In this document: positions 1-6,425 of the stretch, piece after piece | How positions within the stretch are numbered: position 1 is the stretch's first letter | Layout: each line of letters opens with the position of its first letter | DNA from: JALWSI01 sp964569095 [NCBI: uncultured Aquificales bacterium] | Lineage (GTDB): Bacteria; Thermosulfidibacterota; Thermosulfidibacteria; Thermosulfidibacterales | DNA: 8,304 bases | Assembly (NCBI GenBank): GCA_964569095.1 | Contig: CAZMTB010000022.1 | Location: forward strand, 1-8,304 | Direction: 5' to 3' | The notes under the pieces: generated by a model | What the model was told of the DNA's origin: nothing | Database searches by the model: none | Seen by the model: the letters and a program-made list of their open reading frames with translations, nothing else | Position numbers and translations under genes: made by a program

Positions 1-358
1 ATCCAGGGCGGTCTCCGTTGGAGGAGAGATCATAGCCAGGGGACACCTGGTGGGAGAGGTTCCGGGGGTTAAGGCCCATCTGGAGTGCAGGGGACTGCTT
101 CTGGATCCCAAGGGAAGGATACACGCCATCCCCGAGCTTGAGGGCAAGGCCGTAAACCTCGAAATGACCCACGAAGCGGCTGTAGGGAAGATAGACAGGG
201 AAGAGGTGGAGTACCTTATGGCCAGGGGTATGACCGAGGACGATGCGGTGTCGGCAATAGTCAGGGGATTTTTGAACGTAGAAATCATGGGGCTACCCGA
301 ACCGTTGAAGAGGGAGCTCGATGAGATCATATCCAAAAGCAACGAGGATGCCCTGTAG
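1..358 (+). CDS. sufB: SufB/SufD-family Fe-S cluster assembly protein, C-terminal part (5' end outside window)
   Basis: This is the C-terminal ~118 residues of a SufB/SufD-family scaffold protein. The frame is open from base 2, so the true start lies upstream; the GTG at 50 is internal. SufB with SufC (an ABC-type ATPase) builds Fe-S clusters in the cytoplasm. What is visible is the end of the beta-helix ([20 protein letters not shown], then LECRGLLLD) followed by the typical helical C-terminus with [16 protein letters not shown]. From memory of the family, the Cys encoded at 86-88 aligns with catalytic Cys405 of E. coli SufB, and the His-Glu pair at 170-175 with its His433-Glu434. These residues favour a SufB-type protein over SufD. 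A sufC gene is expected just upstream but is outside the window. The gene stops at TAG, 35 nt before the transketolase start, and is probably co-transcribed with it. Confidence 0.88.
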   Translation, partial: SRAVSVGGEIIARGHLVGEVPGVKAHLECRGLLLDPKGRIHAIPELEGKAVNLEMTHEAAVGKIDREEVEYLMARGMTEDDAVSAIVRGFLNVEIMGLPEPLKRELDEIISKSNEDAL

Positions 359-393
359 AACCTGGCAGGGAAGGGGAGAGGAGGAAGTATCAG

Positions 394-2325
394 GTGGACT
401 CTTCTTGTTCGTCAAAACTGGGTAGGGAGGTGGACTTCGAAAGGCTGAGGGAGCTGGCCCGTCTGTGCAGGGGCGACATAATCACCATGACCAACATAGC
501 GGGATCCGGGCATCCGGGAGGCTCGATGTCCTCTGTTGACATCTACCTTGCCCTCTTTTCGGTGGCCAAGGTGGACCCTGCCAATCCCTACGACCCGGGC
601 CGGGACAGGATAGTGGTTAGCCATGGTCACACCTCCCCGGGAGTTTACGCGGTCTTGGGACGGTTGGGCTTCATTCCTACCAATGAGGTGTTGTCTCTCT
701 TCAGAAGGGGGGGGAGCCCCTACGAGGGTCACGTGGAGAGGTCCATTCCCGGGGTGGAGTGGACAACCGGTAACCTGGGACAAGGACTGTCTGCCGGATG
801 CGGTTTTGCCCTTGCCTCCCGGCTTCTCGGTCTATCCTACCAGGTTTACGTGGTGATGAGCGACGCGGAGCAGGCCAAGGGACAGGTGGCAGAGGCACGC
901 AGGTTTGCCATCAAGCATGGGATACACAACGTGACCGTGATCATCGACTACAACGAGATCCAGATAAGCGGTAGTGTTCACGAGGTTATGCCCGTGAACA
1001 TAGCCGAGAACTACGCCTCCGACGGCTGGAGTGTGATGGAGGTTGACGGCCACGACCACGAGGCCCTCTGCGGGGCCATAGCTGAGGCGAGGGACGATGT
1101 GGATCACCCTGTGGTCATCATTGCCAAGACCGTCATAGGGAAGGGCGTCTCCTTCATGGAGGGTAAGGAGGAGTATCACGGCAGGGCGTTGAACGAGGAG
1201 GAGTTCCAGATGGCCCTGAGAGAGCTGGAGGTTGACGACTCCAGGGAAGGCCACCTGAAGAGGCGCCAGGAGTTTGTACCAGAGATGCCGGAGCCAGAGG
1301 TTCCCCTTCCCGAGATAAATCTGGAGGTGGGCGAGCCCTTCTCCTACGAGCCAGGGAATAAGATAGACAACAGGGCGGCCTTTGGTAAGGCGTTGGTTGA
1401 CATCGGCAAGAGGAACTGTGGAAGGCCGGGGCACACGCCTATAGCCGTATTCGACTGTGACCTTGCAGACTCGGTACGCACCGGCTGGTTCTCCAGGGAG
1501 AGAGACCTCGCTCCCTACTTCTTCGAGGCGGGGGTGGCAGAGCACAATGCCGCCACGGTGGCCGGCTCGCTCTCCAGCCAGGGGGTGGTGGCCTTCTTTG
1601 GGGACTTTGGGGTTTTTGGTATAGACGAGGTGTACAACCAGCAGAGGCTAAACGACATAAACCACGCGAACATCAAGCTCGTTCTGACCCATCTCGGGCT
1701 CGACGTGGGACAGGACGGAAAGACCCATCATTGCATAGACTACATTGGACTTTTGAGAAACCTGTTTGGGTTCAAGTTGATACTTCCCGCCGACTCCAAC
1801 CAGATGGACAGGGCCGTGAGGTTCGCCGCTGCCCAGTACGGCAACTACGCCATAGGGATGGGTAGGTCATCTCAGCCCATAATCACCGACGAGGAGGGAA
1901 GGCCCCTGTTTGCCGGTGATTACCGCTTCGCTTACGGAAACATAGACCTGGTGCGCAAGGGAGGAGATGCAACAATAGTCTCTTACGGCCAGATGCTCCA
2001 CAGGGCGGTGGAGGTGTGGAAGAGGCTAAAGGAGGAAGGAATAGAGGTTACCGTTCTCAACTGCCCTTGCCCCTTGCATCCCCAGGAGGAGCCTCTGCTT
2101 GAGGCTGCAGAGCGGGGTCCCGTCTTCGTGTACGAGGACCATAACGCCTACACGGGGTTGGGATGCGTGGTGGGGGGAATCTACCTGAGGGAGAGGGTGC
2201 CGGCGAGGCTTCACTGCCTCGGCGTGACCAACTACGCTCCTTCGGGAGAGCCGGAGATCCTCTACAGGCTTCAGGGGCTTGCCCCAGAGCAGCTGGTTCG
2301 GAGGATCAAGGAGGAGATTGAGTGA
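394..2325 (+). CDS. tkt: transketolase, full length, with variant ThDP-binding motif
   Basis: This 643-residue thiamine-diphosphate enzyme has the usual three-domain transketolase size. Such enzymes transfer two-carbon ketol units between sugar phosphates in the cytoplasmic non-oxidative pentose phosphate pathway. Visible motifs are GSGHPGG (37-43), SHGHTSPG (76-83), TTGNLGQGLS (124-133), the catalytic Glu383 in AGVAEHN, and GQDGKTHH before residue 447. The cofactor-binding segment at 154-187 reads V-MSDAEQAKGQ...IIDYNE, where canonical enzymes have G-D-G-E; Asp157, Glu159 and Asn187 are kept but both flanking glycines are changed. A Pro/Glu-rich linker at about 290-330 joins the two halves. 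The start is GTG at 394 with GGAGG at 380-384, 9 nt upstream; a GTG at codon 13 is an alternative. The stop overlaps the next start by 1 nt. The exact substrate is unproven, because this sequence looks like a divergent subfamily rather than the E. coli TktA type. Confidence 0.88.
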   Translation: MDSSCSSKLGREVDFERLRELARLCRGDIITMTNIAGSGHPGGSMSSVDIYLALFSVAKVDPANPYDPGRDRIVVSHGHTSPGVYAVLGRLGFIPTNEVLSLFRRGGSPYEGHVERSIPGVEWTTGNLGQGLSAGCGFALASRLLGLSYQVYVVMSDAEQAKGQVAEARRFAIKHGIHNVTVIIDYNEIQISGSVHEVMPVNIAENYASDGWSVMEVDGHDHEALCGAIAEARDDVDHPVVIIAKTVIGKGVSFMEGKEEYHGRALNEEEFQMALRELEVDDSREGHLKRRQEFVPEMPEPEVPLPEINLEVGEPFSYEPGNKIDNRAAFGKALVDIGKRNCGRPGHTPIAVFDCDLADSVRTGWFSRERDLAPYFFEAGVAEHNAATVAGSLSSQGVVAFFGDFGVFGIDEVYNQQRLNDINHANIKLVLTHLGLDVGQDGKTHHCIDYIGLLRNLFGFKLILPADSNQMDRAVRFAAAQYGNYAIGMGRSSQPIITDEEGRPLFAGDYRFAYGNIDLVRKGGDATIVSYGQMLHRAVEVWKRLKEEGIEVTVLNCPCPLHPQEEPLLEAAERGPVFVYEDHNAYTGLGCVVGGIYLRERVPARLHCLGVTNYAPSGEPEILYRLQGLAPEQLVRRIKEEIE

Positions 2326-3665
2326 TGCCAAAGAGGCTTGTGGTTATCGGAGGGGTGGCAGGGGGCACCAGTGCCGCTGCCAAGGCAAAGAGAACGAACA
2401 GGGAGTGGGAGATCCGCATATTCGAGAAGGGTCCTTATGTCTCCTACGGGGGATGCGGACTTCCGTACCTGGTGGGTGGTGAGATAGCCAAGAAGGAGGA
2501 CCTCATCGTCCGTTGGCCCCACCAGTTTGAAGAACAGGGAATAGGGGTAAGCGTAAATAGCGAGGTGAAGGAGATAGACACCTCCAAGGGTGAGGTTGAG
2601 GTCTTTCACGCGGAAGAAGGGGTGACCAGAAGGTACGGTTACGATGCCCTCGTGGTTGCCACCGGTGCCAGACCCTTTGTTCCACCCATTCCCGGGGTGG
2701 ACCTGGAAGGGGTTTACGTTTTGAGAACCCCTCTGGACGGAGAGGCCATCAGAATGGCCTTGGAGTCTGGCAAGGTTAAGAAGGCGGTTGTTGTTGGGGG
2801 AGGATTCATTGGGGTTGAGATGTGTGAAGCCCTTCTGAACCAGGGTGTTGGGGTGACTATGGTGGAGTTGATGGAGCAGATTCTTCCCCCAATGGATCCT
2901 GACATAGCCAACCTCGTTCAAGAGAGATTGGAGAAGGCCGGTGTTGAGGTTATGACCGGTTGCGGGGTGGAGGCCTTTGAAGGGAGAGAATCCCTGGAGA
3001 GGGTGGTGGCAGGCGGCTCTGCCATTGATGCCCAACTTGCGGTTCTGGCCATTGGGGTGCGCCCCAACGTGGAGCTGGCAAAGGCCGCTGGAGTTTCAAC
3101 GGGGGCCACCGGTGCCATAGCCGCCAACGAGAGGATGGAGACGAACGTTCCGGGTATCTTCACCGCCGGGGATTGCGCCGAGGCCCTTCACCTCGTTACG
3201 GGAGAGCCCGTTTACATCCCGCTGGGCACCACCGCCAACAAGATGGGAAGGGTTGCAGGCACCAACGCCGTTGGAGGAGATGCAACCTTCAAGGGGGTAC
3301 TGGGAACCTCCATCATCAAGGCCTTGGACCTGGGGGTTGCAATGACCGGGCTCAGCGAGAAGGATGCCCAGAAGAGGGGGATTCCCTACCAGGTGGCGAG
3401 GATCAAGGGACGCGACAGGGCCCACTACTACCCTGGCTCCCATCCCATAACCGTAAAACTCCTTTACCACAGCGAGAGCAGAAGGCTGTTGGGTGGACAG
3501 ATAGTCTCGCACTGGACCGCTGCCAAGAGAATAGACGCCATTGCCACTGCCGTGTATGCCGAGATGACGGTGGACGACTTCGCCAGGCAGGATTTCGCCT
3601 ATTCGCCCCCTTTCTCCCCGGTGTGGGATCCCATGCTCACCGCTGCAAACAGGGCGGTGAAGTAG
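2325..3665 (+). CDS. CoA-disulfide reductase-like FAD/NAD(P)H pyridine nucleotide-disulfide oxidoreductase
   Basis: This 446-residue flavoprotein belongs to the single-cysteine CoA-disulfide reductase / NADH oxidase / polysulfide reductase group. Such enzymes use NAD(P)H to reduce CoA disulfide, polysulfide or O2 in the cytoplasm. In order it shows an FAD Rossmann motif GGVAGG (9-14), the redox-active Cys44 in SYGGCGLPY (40-48), an NAD(P) motif GGGFIG (158-163), a second FAD motif TAGDCAE (280-286), and the C-terminal dimerisation domain with HYYPGS (367-372) and FAYSPPF (424-430), where this family has active-site tyrosines. There is no CxxxxC pair, which excludes lipoamide and glutathione reductases. 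ATG at 2325 is preferred over GTG at 2322: AAGGAGGAG (2308-2316) sits 8 nt upstream, and the ATG shares one base with the transketolase stop (TGATG), implying translational coupling. Which oxidised substrate it reduces cannot be told from sequence. Confidence 0.85.
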   Translation: MPKRLVVIGGVAGGTSAAAKAKRTNREWEIRIFEKGPYVSYGGCGLPYLVGGEIAKKEDLIVRWPHQFEEQGIGVSVNSEVKEIDTSKGEVEVFHAEEGVTRRYGYDALVVATGARPFVPPIPGVDLEGVYVLRTPLDGEAIRMALESGKVKKAVVVGGGFIGVEMCEALLNQGVGVTMVELMEQILPPMDPDIANLVQERLEKAGVEVMTGCGVEAFEGRESLERVVAGGSAIDAQLAVLAIGVRPNVELAKAAGVSTGATGAIAANERMETNVPGIFTAGDCAEALHLVTGEPVYIPLGTTANKMGRVAGTNAVGGDATFKGVLGTSIIKALDLGVAMTGLSEKDAQKRGIPYQVARIKGRDRAHYYPGSHPITVKLLYHSESRRLLGGQIVSHWTAAKRIDAIATAVYAEMTVDDFARQDFAYSPPFSPVWDPMLTAANRAVK

Positions 3666-3668
3666 GCC

Positions 3669-4475
3669 ATGCCCCAAATAGATTCTACGGCGGTGGTTCA
3701 TCCCTCGGCGAGGCTCCACTCTGGGGTTACCATAGGCCCCTACGCTGTGGTGGAGGAGGAGACGGAGGTGGGCGAAGGTACGGTGGTTGGCGCCCACGCC
3801 GTGATCAAGAGATGGACAACGGTGGGGGCCAATTGCACGGTCTCCGAGTTTGCCATTCTGGGTGGGCCCCCCCAGGATATTGGCTACACCGGTTTCCCCT
3901 CGTTTCTGAAGATAGGAGACGGGAACGTGATAAGGGAGTTTGTCTCCATCCACAGGGCCTCCCGGGAGAACGAGTCCACCGTGGTGGGTGACGGCAACTA
4001 CATCATGGCCTATGCCCACATAGGGCACGACTGCGTTATCGGAAACAACACGATAATCACCAACTACGCCGGGCTCTCTGGTTTCGTGCAGGTGGAGGAC
4101 AGGGCGATAATCTCGGGACACGTCGGGATTCACCAGTTCGTGAGAATCGGGTCTCTTGCCATAGTGTCGGGCTGTTCAGGGGTGGCCCAGGACGTGCCCC
4201 CTTACGCAATTGCCGCAGGCAGGCCAGCAGAGGTTGCGGGGGTGAACATCATTGGCCTTCGCAGGGCGGGGTTCTCTCCCGCTCAGAGAAAGGCCATCCA
4301 GAGGGCCTACAAGCTGCTCTTCTTCTCGGGCATGAACCTATCGCACGCAATGGAGGAGGTCTCATCGCAAGAGGGGATGGAGTCCGAGGAGATCCGCCAC
4401 CTGATTCAGTTCATCAAGGAGGCGAAGAGGGGGGTGTGCCGACCAAAGGAGGGAAGAAAGGGGAACTCTGAGTGA
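3669..4475 (+). CDS. lpxA: acyl-ACP--UDP-N-acetylglucosamine O-acyltransferase (LpxA)
   Basis: LpxA catalyses the first step of lipid A synthesis: transfer of a 3-hydroxyacyl chain from ACP to the 3-position of UDP-GlcNAc (or its 3-amino analogue) in the cytoplasm. The 268-residue protein matches the normal length. Residues 1 to about 185 are left-handed beta-helix hexapeptide repeats, followed by a helical C-terminus. Diagnostic motifs are GGPPQDIGY (65-73), IHRAS (94-98), AHIGHDC (116-122) with the catalytic His at position 120 (His125 in E. coli), IHQF (154-157) and GCSGVAQDVPPY (168-179). Gly168 aligns with E. coli Gly173, the residue that lets the acyl ruler take long (C14) chains. The ATG lies 3 nt after the preceding stop, with only a weak GGTGA Shine-Dalgarno (3656-3660). 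It overlaps the downstream dehydrogenase by 4 nt. The organism therefore very probably has an outer membrane with lipid A. Confidence 0.95.
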   Translation: MPQIDSTAVVHPSARLHSGVTIGPYAVVEEETEVGEGTVVGAHAVIKRWTTVGANCTVSEFAILGGPPQDIGYTGFPSFLKIGDGNVIREFVSIHRASRENESTVVGDGNYIMAYAHIGHDCVIGNNTIITNYAGLSGFVQVEDRAIISGHVGIHQFVRIGSLAIVSGCSGVAQDVPPYAIAAGRPAEVAGVNIIGLRRAGFSPAQRKAIQRAYKLLFFSGMNLSHAMEEVSSQEGMESEEIRHLIQFIKEAKRGVCRPKEGRKGNSE

Positions 4476-5440
4476 AGAAGGTGAAGGCTGGAGTTATCGG
4501 TGTTGGTCACATGGGCCAGTATCACGCTGGCGCTTACATGGAGCTTCCCTACGTGGATCTCGTGGGGGTGGCAGATGTGGACGAGAAGAAGCTGGACACG
4601 GTGACTCAGAGATACGAAGTTAAGGGTTTTAAAGACTTTCACGACCTACTGCCCCTGGTGGACGTGGTCACCGTTGCAGTTCCTACCCAGCTGCACACTC
4701 CTATTGGCAAAGAGGTGTTGGAGGCTGGAGTACACGTCCTCATGGAGAAACCCATTGCTCGCACCATGGAGGAGGCGGTTGCCCTCACCGAACTTGCCAG
4801 GGAGAAGGGATTGACCCTCCACTTGGGACACGTGGAGAGGTTCAACGGGGCGGTCCAGGAGCTGATGAAGATCGTCACCGAGCCCTTGCTGGTGGAGAGC
4901 AGGAGGCTGGGCCCCTTCGTGAAGAGGGTGGCAGACGACGGGGTGGTTCTCGATCTCATGATTCACGACATAGACATAGTGTTGAGGCTCGTTAATTCGG
5001 GGGTGAAGGGCATAAACGCTTCTGGTACCTCCATCTACACCAAGAAGGGAGACGCGGCGGTTGTAACCCTGTGGTTTGAGAACGGTTGCGTGGCCTCCAT
5101 AACCGCCAGCAGGCTCACCCAGAACAAGATACGCACGATGGCGGTTTCAGAGAAGGACTTCTACGTGTTTCTGAACTTCACCGAGCAGGACCTACACATC
5201 CACAGGGAGGCCTTTTCTGAGGCAATTCGCACTCCCAAGGAGCTCCGCTATCGCCAGTCTTCCCTGATTGAGCAGGTGTTTGTGCACAAGGAGAACCCCT
5301 TGAAGCAAGAGCTTGCCCACTTCATTGAGGCGGCCTTGGGCGAGGACGGCCCCTCTGTGCCAACAGAGCTAGACCTTGAGTCTCTTCGCATAGCCCTCAC
5401 CGTTGAGGATATGCTAAGAGAACAGGGAGTTATCGAGTAG
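4472..5440 (+). CDS. Gfo/Idh/MocA-family NAD-dependent dehydrogenase, possibly a GnnA-like UDP-GlcNAc 3-dehydrogenase
   Basis: This 322-residue protein has the two-domain Gfo/Idh/MocA layout. The N-terminal Rossmann fold shows GVGHMG (10-15) and Asp35 at the end of strand 2, which usually prefers NAD(H). The family lysine is in EKP (92-94), and the substrate domain carries D161-x3-H165-D166-x-D168 (DLMIHDID), the usual catalytic motif. Such enzymes oxidise or reduce a sugar hydroxyl. It starts with GTG at 4472, overlapping the lpxA stop by 4 nt (GTGA), with AAAGGGG at 4457-4463 as ribosome binding site. This suggests work on the LpxA substrate. In Acidithiobacillus ferrooxidans and Leptospira, GnnA of this family oxidises UDP-GlcNAc at C3 before GnnB transaminates it, giving 3-amino lipid A. 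No aminotransferase follows here, so the GnnA role is inference. It is the last gene of the plus-strand run. Confidence 0.85.
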   Translation: MKKVKAGVIGVGHMGQYHAGAYMELPYVDLVGVADVDEKKLDTVTQRYEVKGFKDFHDLLPLVDVVTVAVPTQLHTPIGKEVLEAGVHVLMEKPIARTMEEAVALTELAREKGLTLHLGHVERFNGAVQELMKIVTEPLLVESRRLGPFVKRVADDGVVLDLMIHDIDIVLRLVNSGVKGINASGTSIYTKKGDAAVVTLWFENGCVASITASRLTQNKIRTMAVSEKDFYVFLNFTEQDLHIHREAFSEAIRTPKELRYRQSSLIEQVFVHKENPLKQELAHFIEAALGEDGPSVPTELDLESLRIALTVEDMLREQGVIE

Positions 5441-5442
5441 GG

Positions 5443-5784
5443 CTAACGCCTCCTTCCTCCCCTCCAGCGCCTTCCCGGGGGGAGAATCTCTACCATTCGT
5501 GCCACCCTTGGATCCTCCGGTGGCTGGTAGACGATGGCGTGGCCCTGGGTTAGCGCCAAGGCCACCTTCTTGCGGGCAGCAGAGAGGATCCTGCCCAGGG
5601 TCTGCCTGGACACCCCCATCCTCTCTGCCGCTTCCTCGTGGTAGAGCCCTTCGCCGTCGCATAGCCTGATGGCTTCAAGCTCGTCGGGCGTAAGTAGCAC
5701 CTCGTCTCCAAAGGGGGTGTCGGGAGAGAACCTGCGCCACCCCCAGTGCCAGCATACCCGCCTTCTCTTTGGTGGTCTGCTCAA
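5443..5784 (-). CDS. UPF0251 (DUF134) helix-turn-helix DNA-binding protein
   Basis: This 113-residue protein matches the UPF0251/DUF134 family. It opens with an Arg/Pro-rich segment ending RRRVC (7-11), then [11 protein letters not shown] (31-41), and a sigma-like helix-turn-helix at about 47-72 ([20 protein letters not shown], then ILSAARKK). It ends in an Arg-rich tail ([10 protein letters not shown]) that could add DNA or RNA contacts. The family is predicted to bind DNA; no target is firmly known to me. The start is TTG at 5784, chosen because the protein then begins in the family manner (M-x-R-P-x-K-x-R-R-V) and AAGGGGAG lies 9 nt upstream. A nearby ATG at 5793 runs into a stop after three codons. 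It is the third gene of the minus-strand cluster, 4 nt after the zinc-ribbon frame, and is a natural candidate to regulate that cluster. It ends 2 nt from the convergent dehydrogenase stop. Confidence 0.85.
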   Translation of the reverse strand: MSRPPKRRRVCWHWGWRRFSPDTPFGDEVLLTPDELEAIRLCDGEGLYHEEAAERMGVSRQTLGRILSAARKKVALALTQGHAIVYQPPEDPRVARMVEILPPGRRWRGGRRR

Positions 5785-5794
5785 GTGCTCATTC

Positions 5795-5810
5795 TCCCCT
5801 TATTAGGGGG
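5795..5810 (-). promoter_or_regulatory. small hairpin covering the Shine-Dalgarno of the UPF0251 gene
   Basis: On the minus strand CCCCT (5809-5805), loop AATA, then AGGGG (5800-5796) can pair, and the 3' arm is part of the AAGGGGAG ribosome binding site of the TTG-start UPF0251 gene. The stem lies inside the last codons of the zinc-ribbon frame. Ribosomes translating that frame to its TGA would open the stem; ribosomes stopped at the upstream TAG would not. Seen: the 5-bp inverted repeat and its position. Inferred: any effect on translation. Confidence 0.35.
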
Positions 5811-5911
5811 GTGTTGCAATGGGGACAGGTTTGCTGGGCACAGGGATTGCCCGGCGTGTGCTCCACCTAGTAGCCCCACTTTGGACAGACGCAGGTTCCT
5901 CCGGGCCCTGG

Positions 5912-6010
5912 GCCCATGCCTCTGCCCCCTCCACGGCCCATACCTCTGCCCATGCCGCTACCTCTTCCCATTCCGCCCCCTCTGCCTCCGCCCATGCCTC
6001 TGCCGCCACC
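5912..6010. repeat. low-complexity Gly/Arg/Met-coding repeats
   Basis: Short degenerate repeats of the type CCCATGCCTCTGCC, which encode G-R-G-M-G on the minus strand, fill this stretch. The exact 14-mer occurs at 5913-5926 and at 5991-6004. They make up the glycine-rich N-terminal part of the zinc-ribbon protein and explain the long proline-rich and alanine-rich open frames in the other frames here. Such tracts are prone to slippage. Confidence 0.7.
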
Positions 6011-6026
6011 GCCTCTCTGCATGGGC

Positions 6027-6401
6027 CTATTCCTCCTCTCCTTCAGAGGCCTTCTCGAGCTCACTCAACCTCTGCTGCATCTGGGCAAGCCTCTCTTCGA
6101 GAAATCTTATGTCTTCCCTCAACACCTCTGCCTCTTCTTGGGGCGATGGGTTCCAAGCCCCGTGGAAGGGTGGATACCATCCCCCCGCGGGTACTGCAAA
6201 CCTGCTTCTCCACCACCAGCCTCTGCCTCCGCCCCAGGTTCTGCCTCGGCCGCCTCCCCAGGGCAGTCCTCCTCTACCTACACCGTAGAAGCCGGGCCTG
6301 TAGTATCCACCTGCCGGCCCGGAGCCGGGGGGACAGAAGCCCCTGCCTCCTCCAGTGCGCGGTCCTAAACCCCAAGGTCCTGTTCCATCGAATCCTGGCA
6401 T
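6027..6401 (-). CDS. DUF5320-family glycine/tryptophan-rich protein with C-terminal coiled coil
   Basis: This 124-residue protein opens with the DUF5320 signature MPGFDGTGPWGLGP and then RTGGGRGFC; family members usually have M-P-x-x-D-G-T-G-P-x-G-x-G-P. Residues 17-85 are rich in Gly, Trp, Tyr, Arg and Pro (including WGGGRGWWWRSRF) with no predicted fold that I recognise. Residues 88-124 are a charged, heptad-like helix (EEAEVLREDIRFLEERLAQM and on), a likely short coiled coil. The start ATG at 6401 has a strong AAAGGAGGT six nt upstream. It is the first gene of a three-frame minus-strand cluster, with a 4-nt gap to the zinc-ribbon frame. Such genes commonly sit with UPF0251 genes and, in other genomes, with NifB/NifX-like or MinD-like Fe-S genes, none of which are in this window. 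The function is unknown. Confidence 0.8.
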   Translation of the reverse strand: MPGFDGTGPWGLGPRTGGGRGFCPPGSGPAGGYYRPGFYGVGRGGLPWGGGRGRTWGGGRGWWWRSRFAVPAGGWYPPFHGAWNPSPQEEAEVLREDIRFLEERLAQMQQRLSELEKASEGEEE

Positions 6402-6425
6402 ACTCTACCTCCTTTGCTCATTATT

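Larger units (their letters stand above)
5789..6022 (-). pseudogene. glycine-rich zinc-ribbon small protein interrupted by an in-frame TAG
   Basis: On the minus strand an ATG at 6022, preceded by a strong GAGAGGAGG, opens a frame of about 42 residues made almost only of Gly, Arg and Met, followed by TCVCPKWGY. A TAG at 5869-5867 then interrupts it. The same frame continues for 25 codons as VEHTPGNPCAQQTC and [11 protein letters not shown] to a TGA at 5791-5789. Joined, this is a small protein with a C-terminal zinc ribbon (CxCPx[C]GY, 14 residues, then C-x4-C-P-x-C). From memory, intact relatives accompany DUF5320 and UPF0251 genes in anaerobes. Two defects are visible: residue 49, expected Cys, is Trp (TGG), and codon 52 is TAG; each is one base from a normal codon. 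TAG also ends several intact genes nearby, so general TAG recoding is unlikely. It may be a recent pseudogene, a 51-residue truncated product, or sequence error. Confidence 0.72.

Noticed and set aside
832-1545. 237-residue minus-strand open frame within the transketolase gene
   Set aside because: It is a shadow of the transketolase reading frame with no domain and no ribosome binding context.
3173-3991. 272-residue plus-strand open frame overlapping the flavoprotein and lpxA
   Set aside because: Composition is low-complexity and Arg/Gly-rich; the two overlapped genes have full family motifs in another frame.
3096-4133. 345-residue open frame on the minus strand across the flavoprotein/lpxA junction
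   Set aside because: It is antisense to two well-supported genes, has no recognisable motif, is His/Gly/Val-rich as expected for reversed GC-rich codons, and would start inside lpxA.
5467-5490. Possible terminator at the CCCGGG-containing segment near the convergent stops
   Set aside because: The palindrome is very short and no T-tract follows on either strand.
5862-5872. Pyrrolysine or general amber recoding at the TAG in the zinc-ribbon frame
   Set aside because: TAG is the natural terminator of the Suf, flavoprotein, dehydrogenase, DUF5320 and UPF0251 genes in this same window, and no insertion signal is evident.
5803-6009. 68-residue Ala/Glu/Trp-rich minus-strand frame
   Set aside because: It is an alternative frame through the Gly-Arg-Met repeats; the zinc-ribbon frame has the ribosome site and Cys motif.
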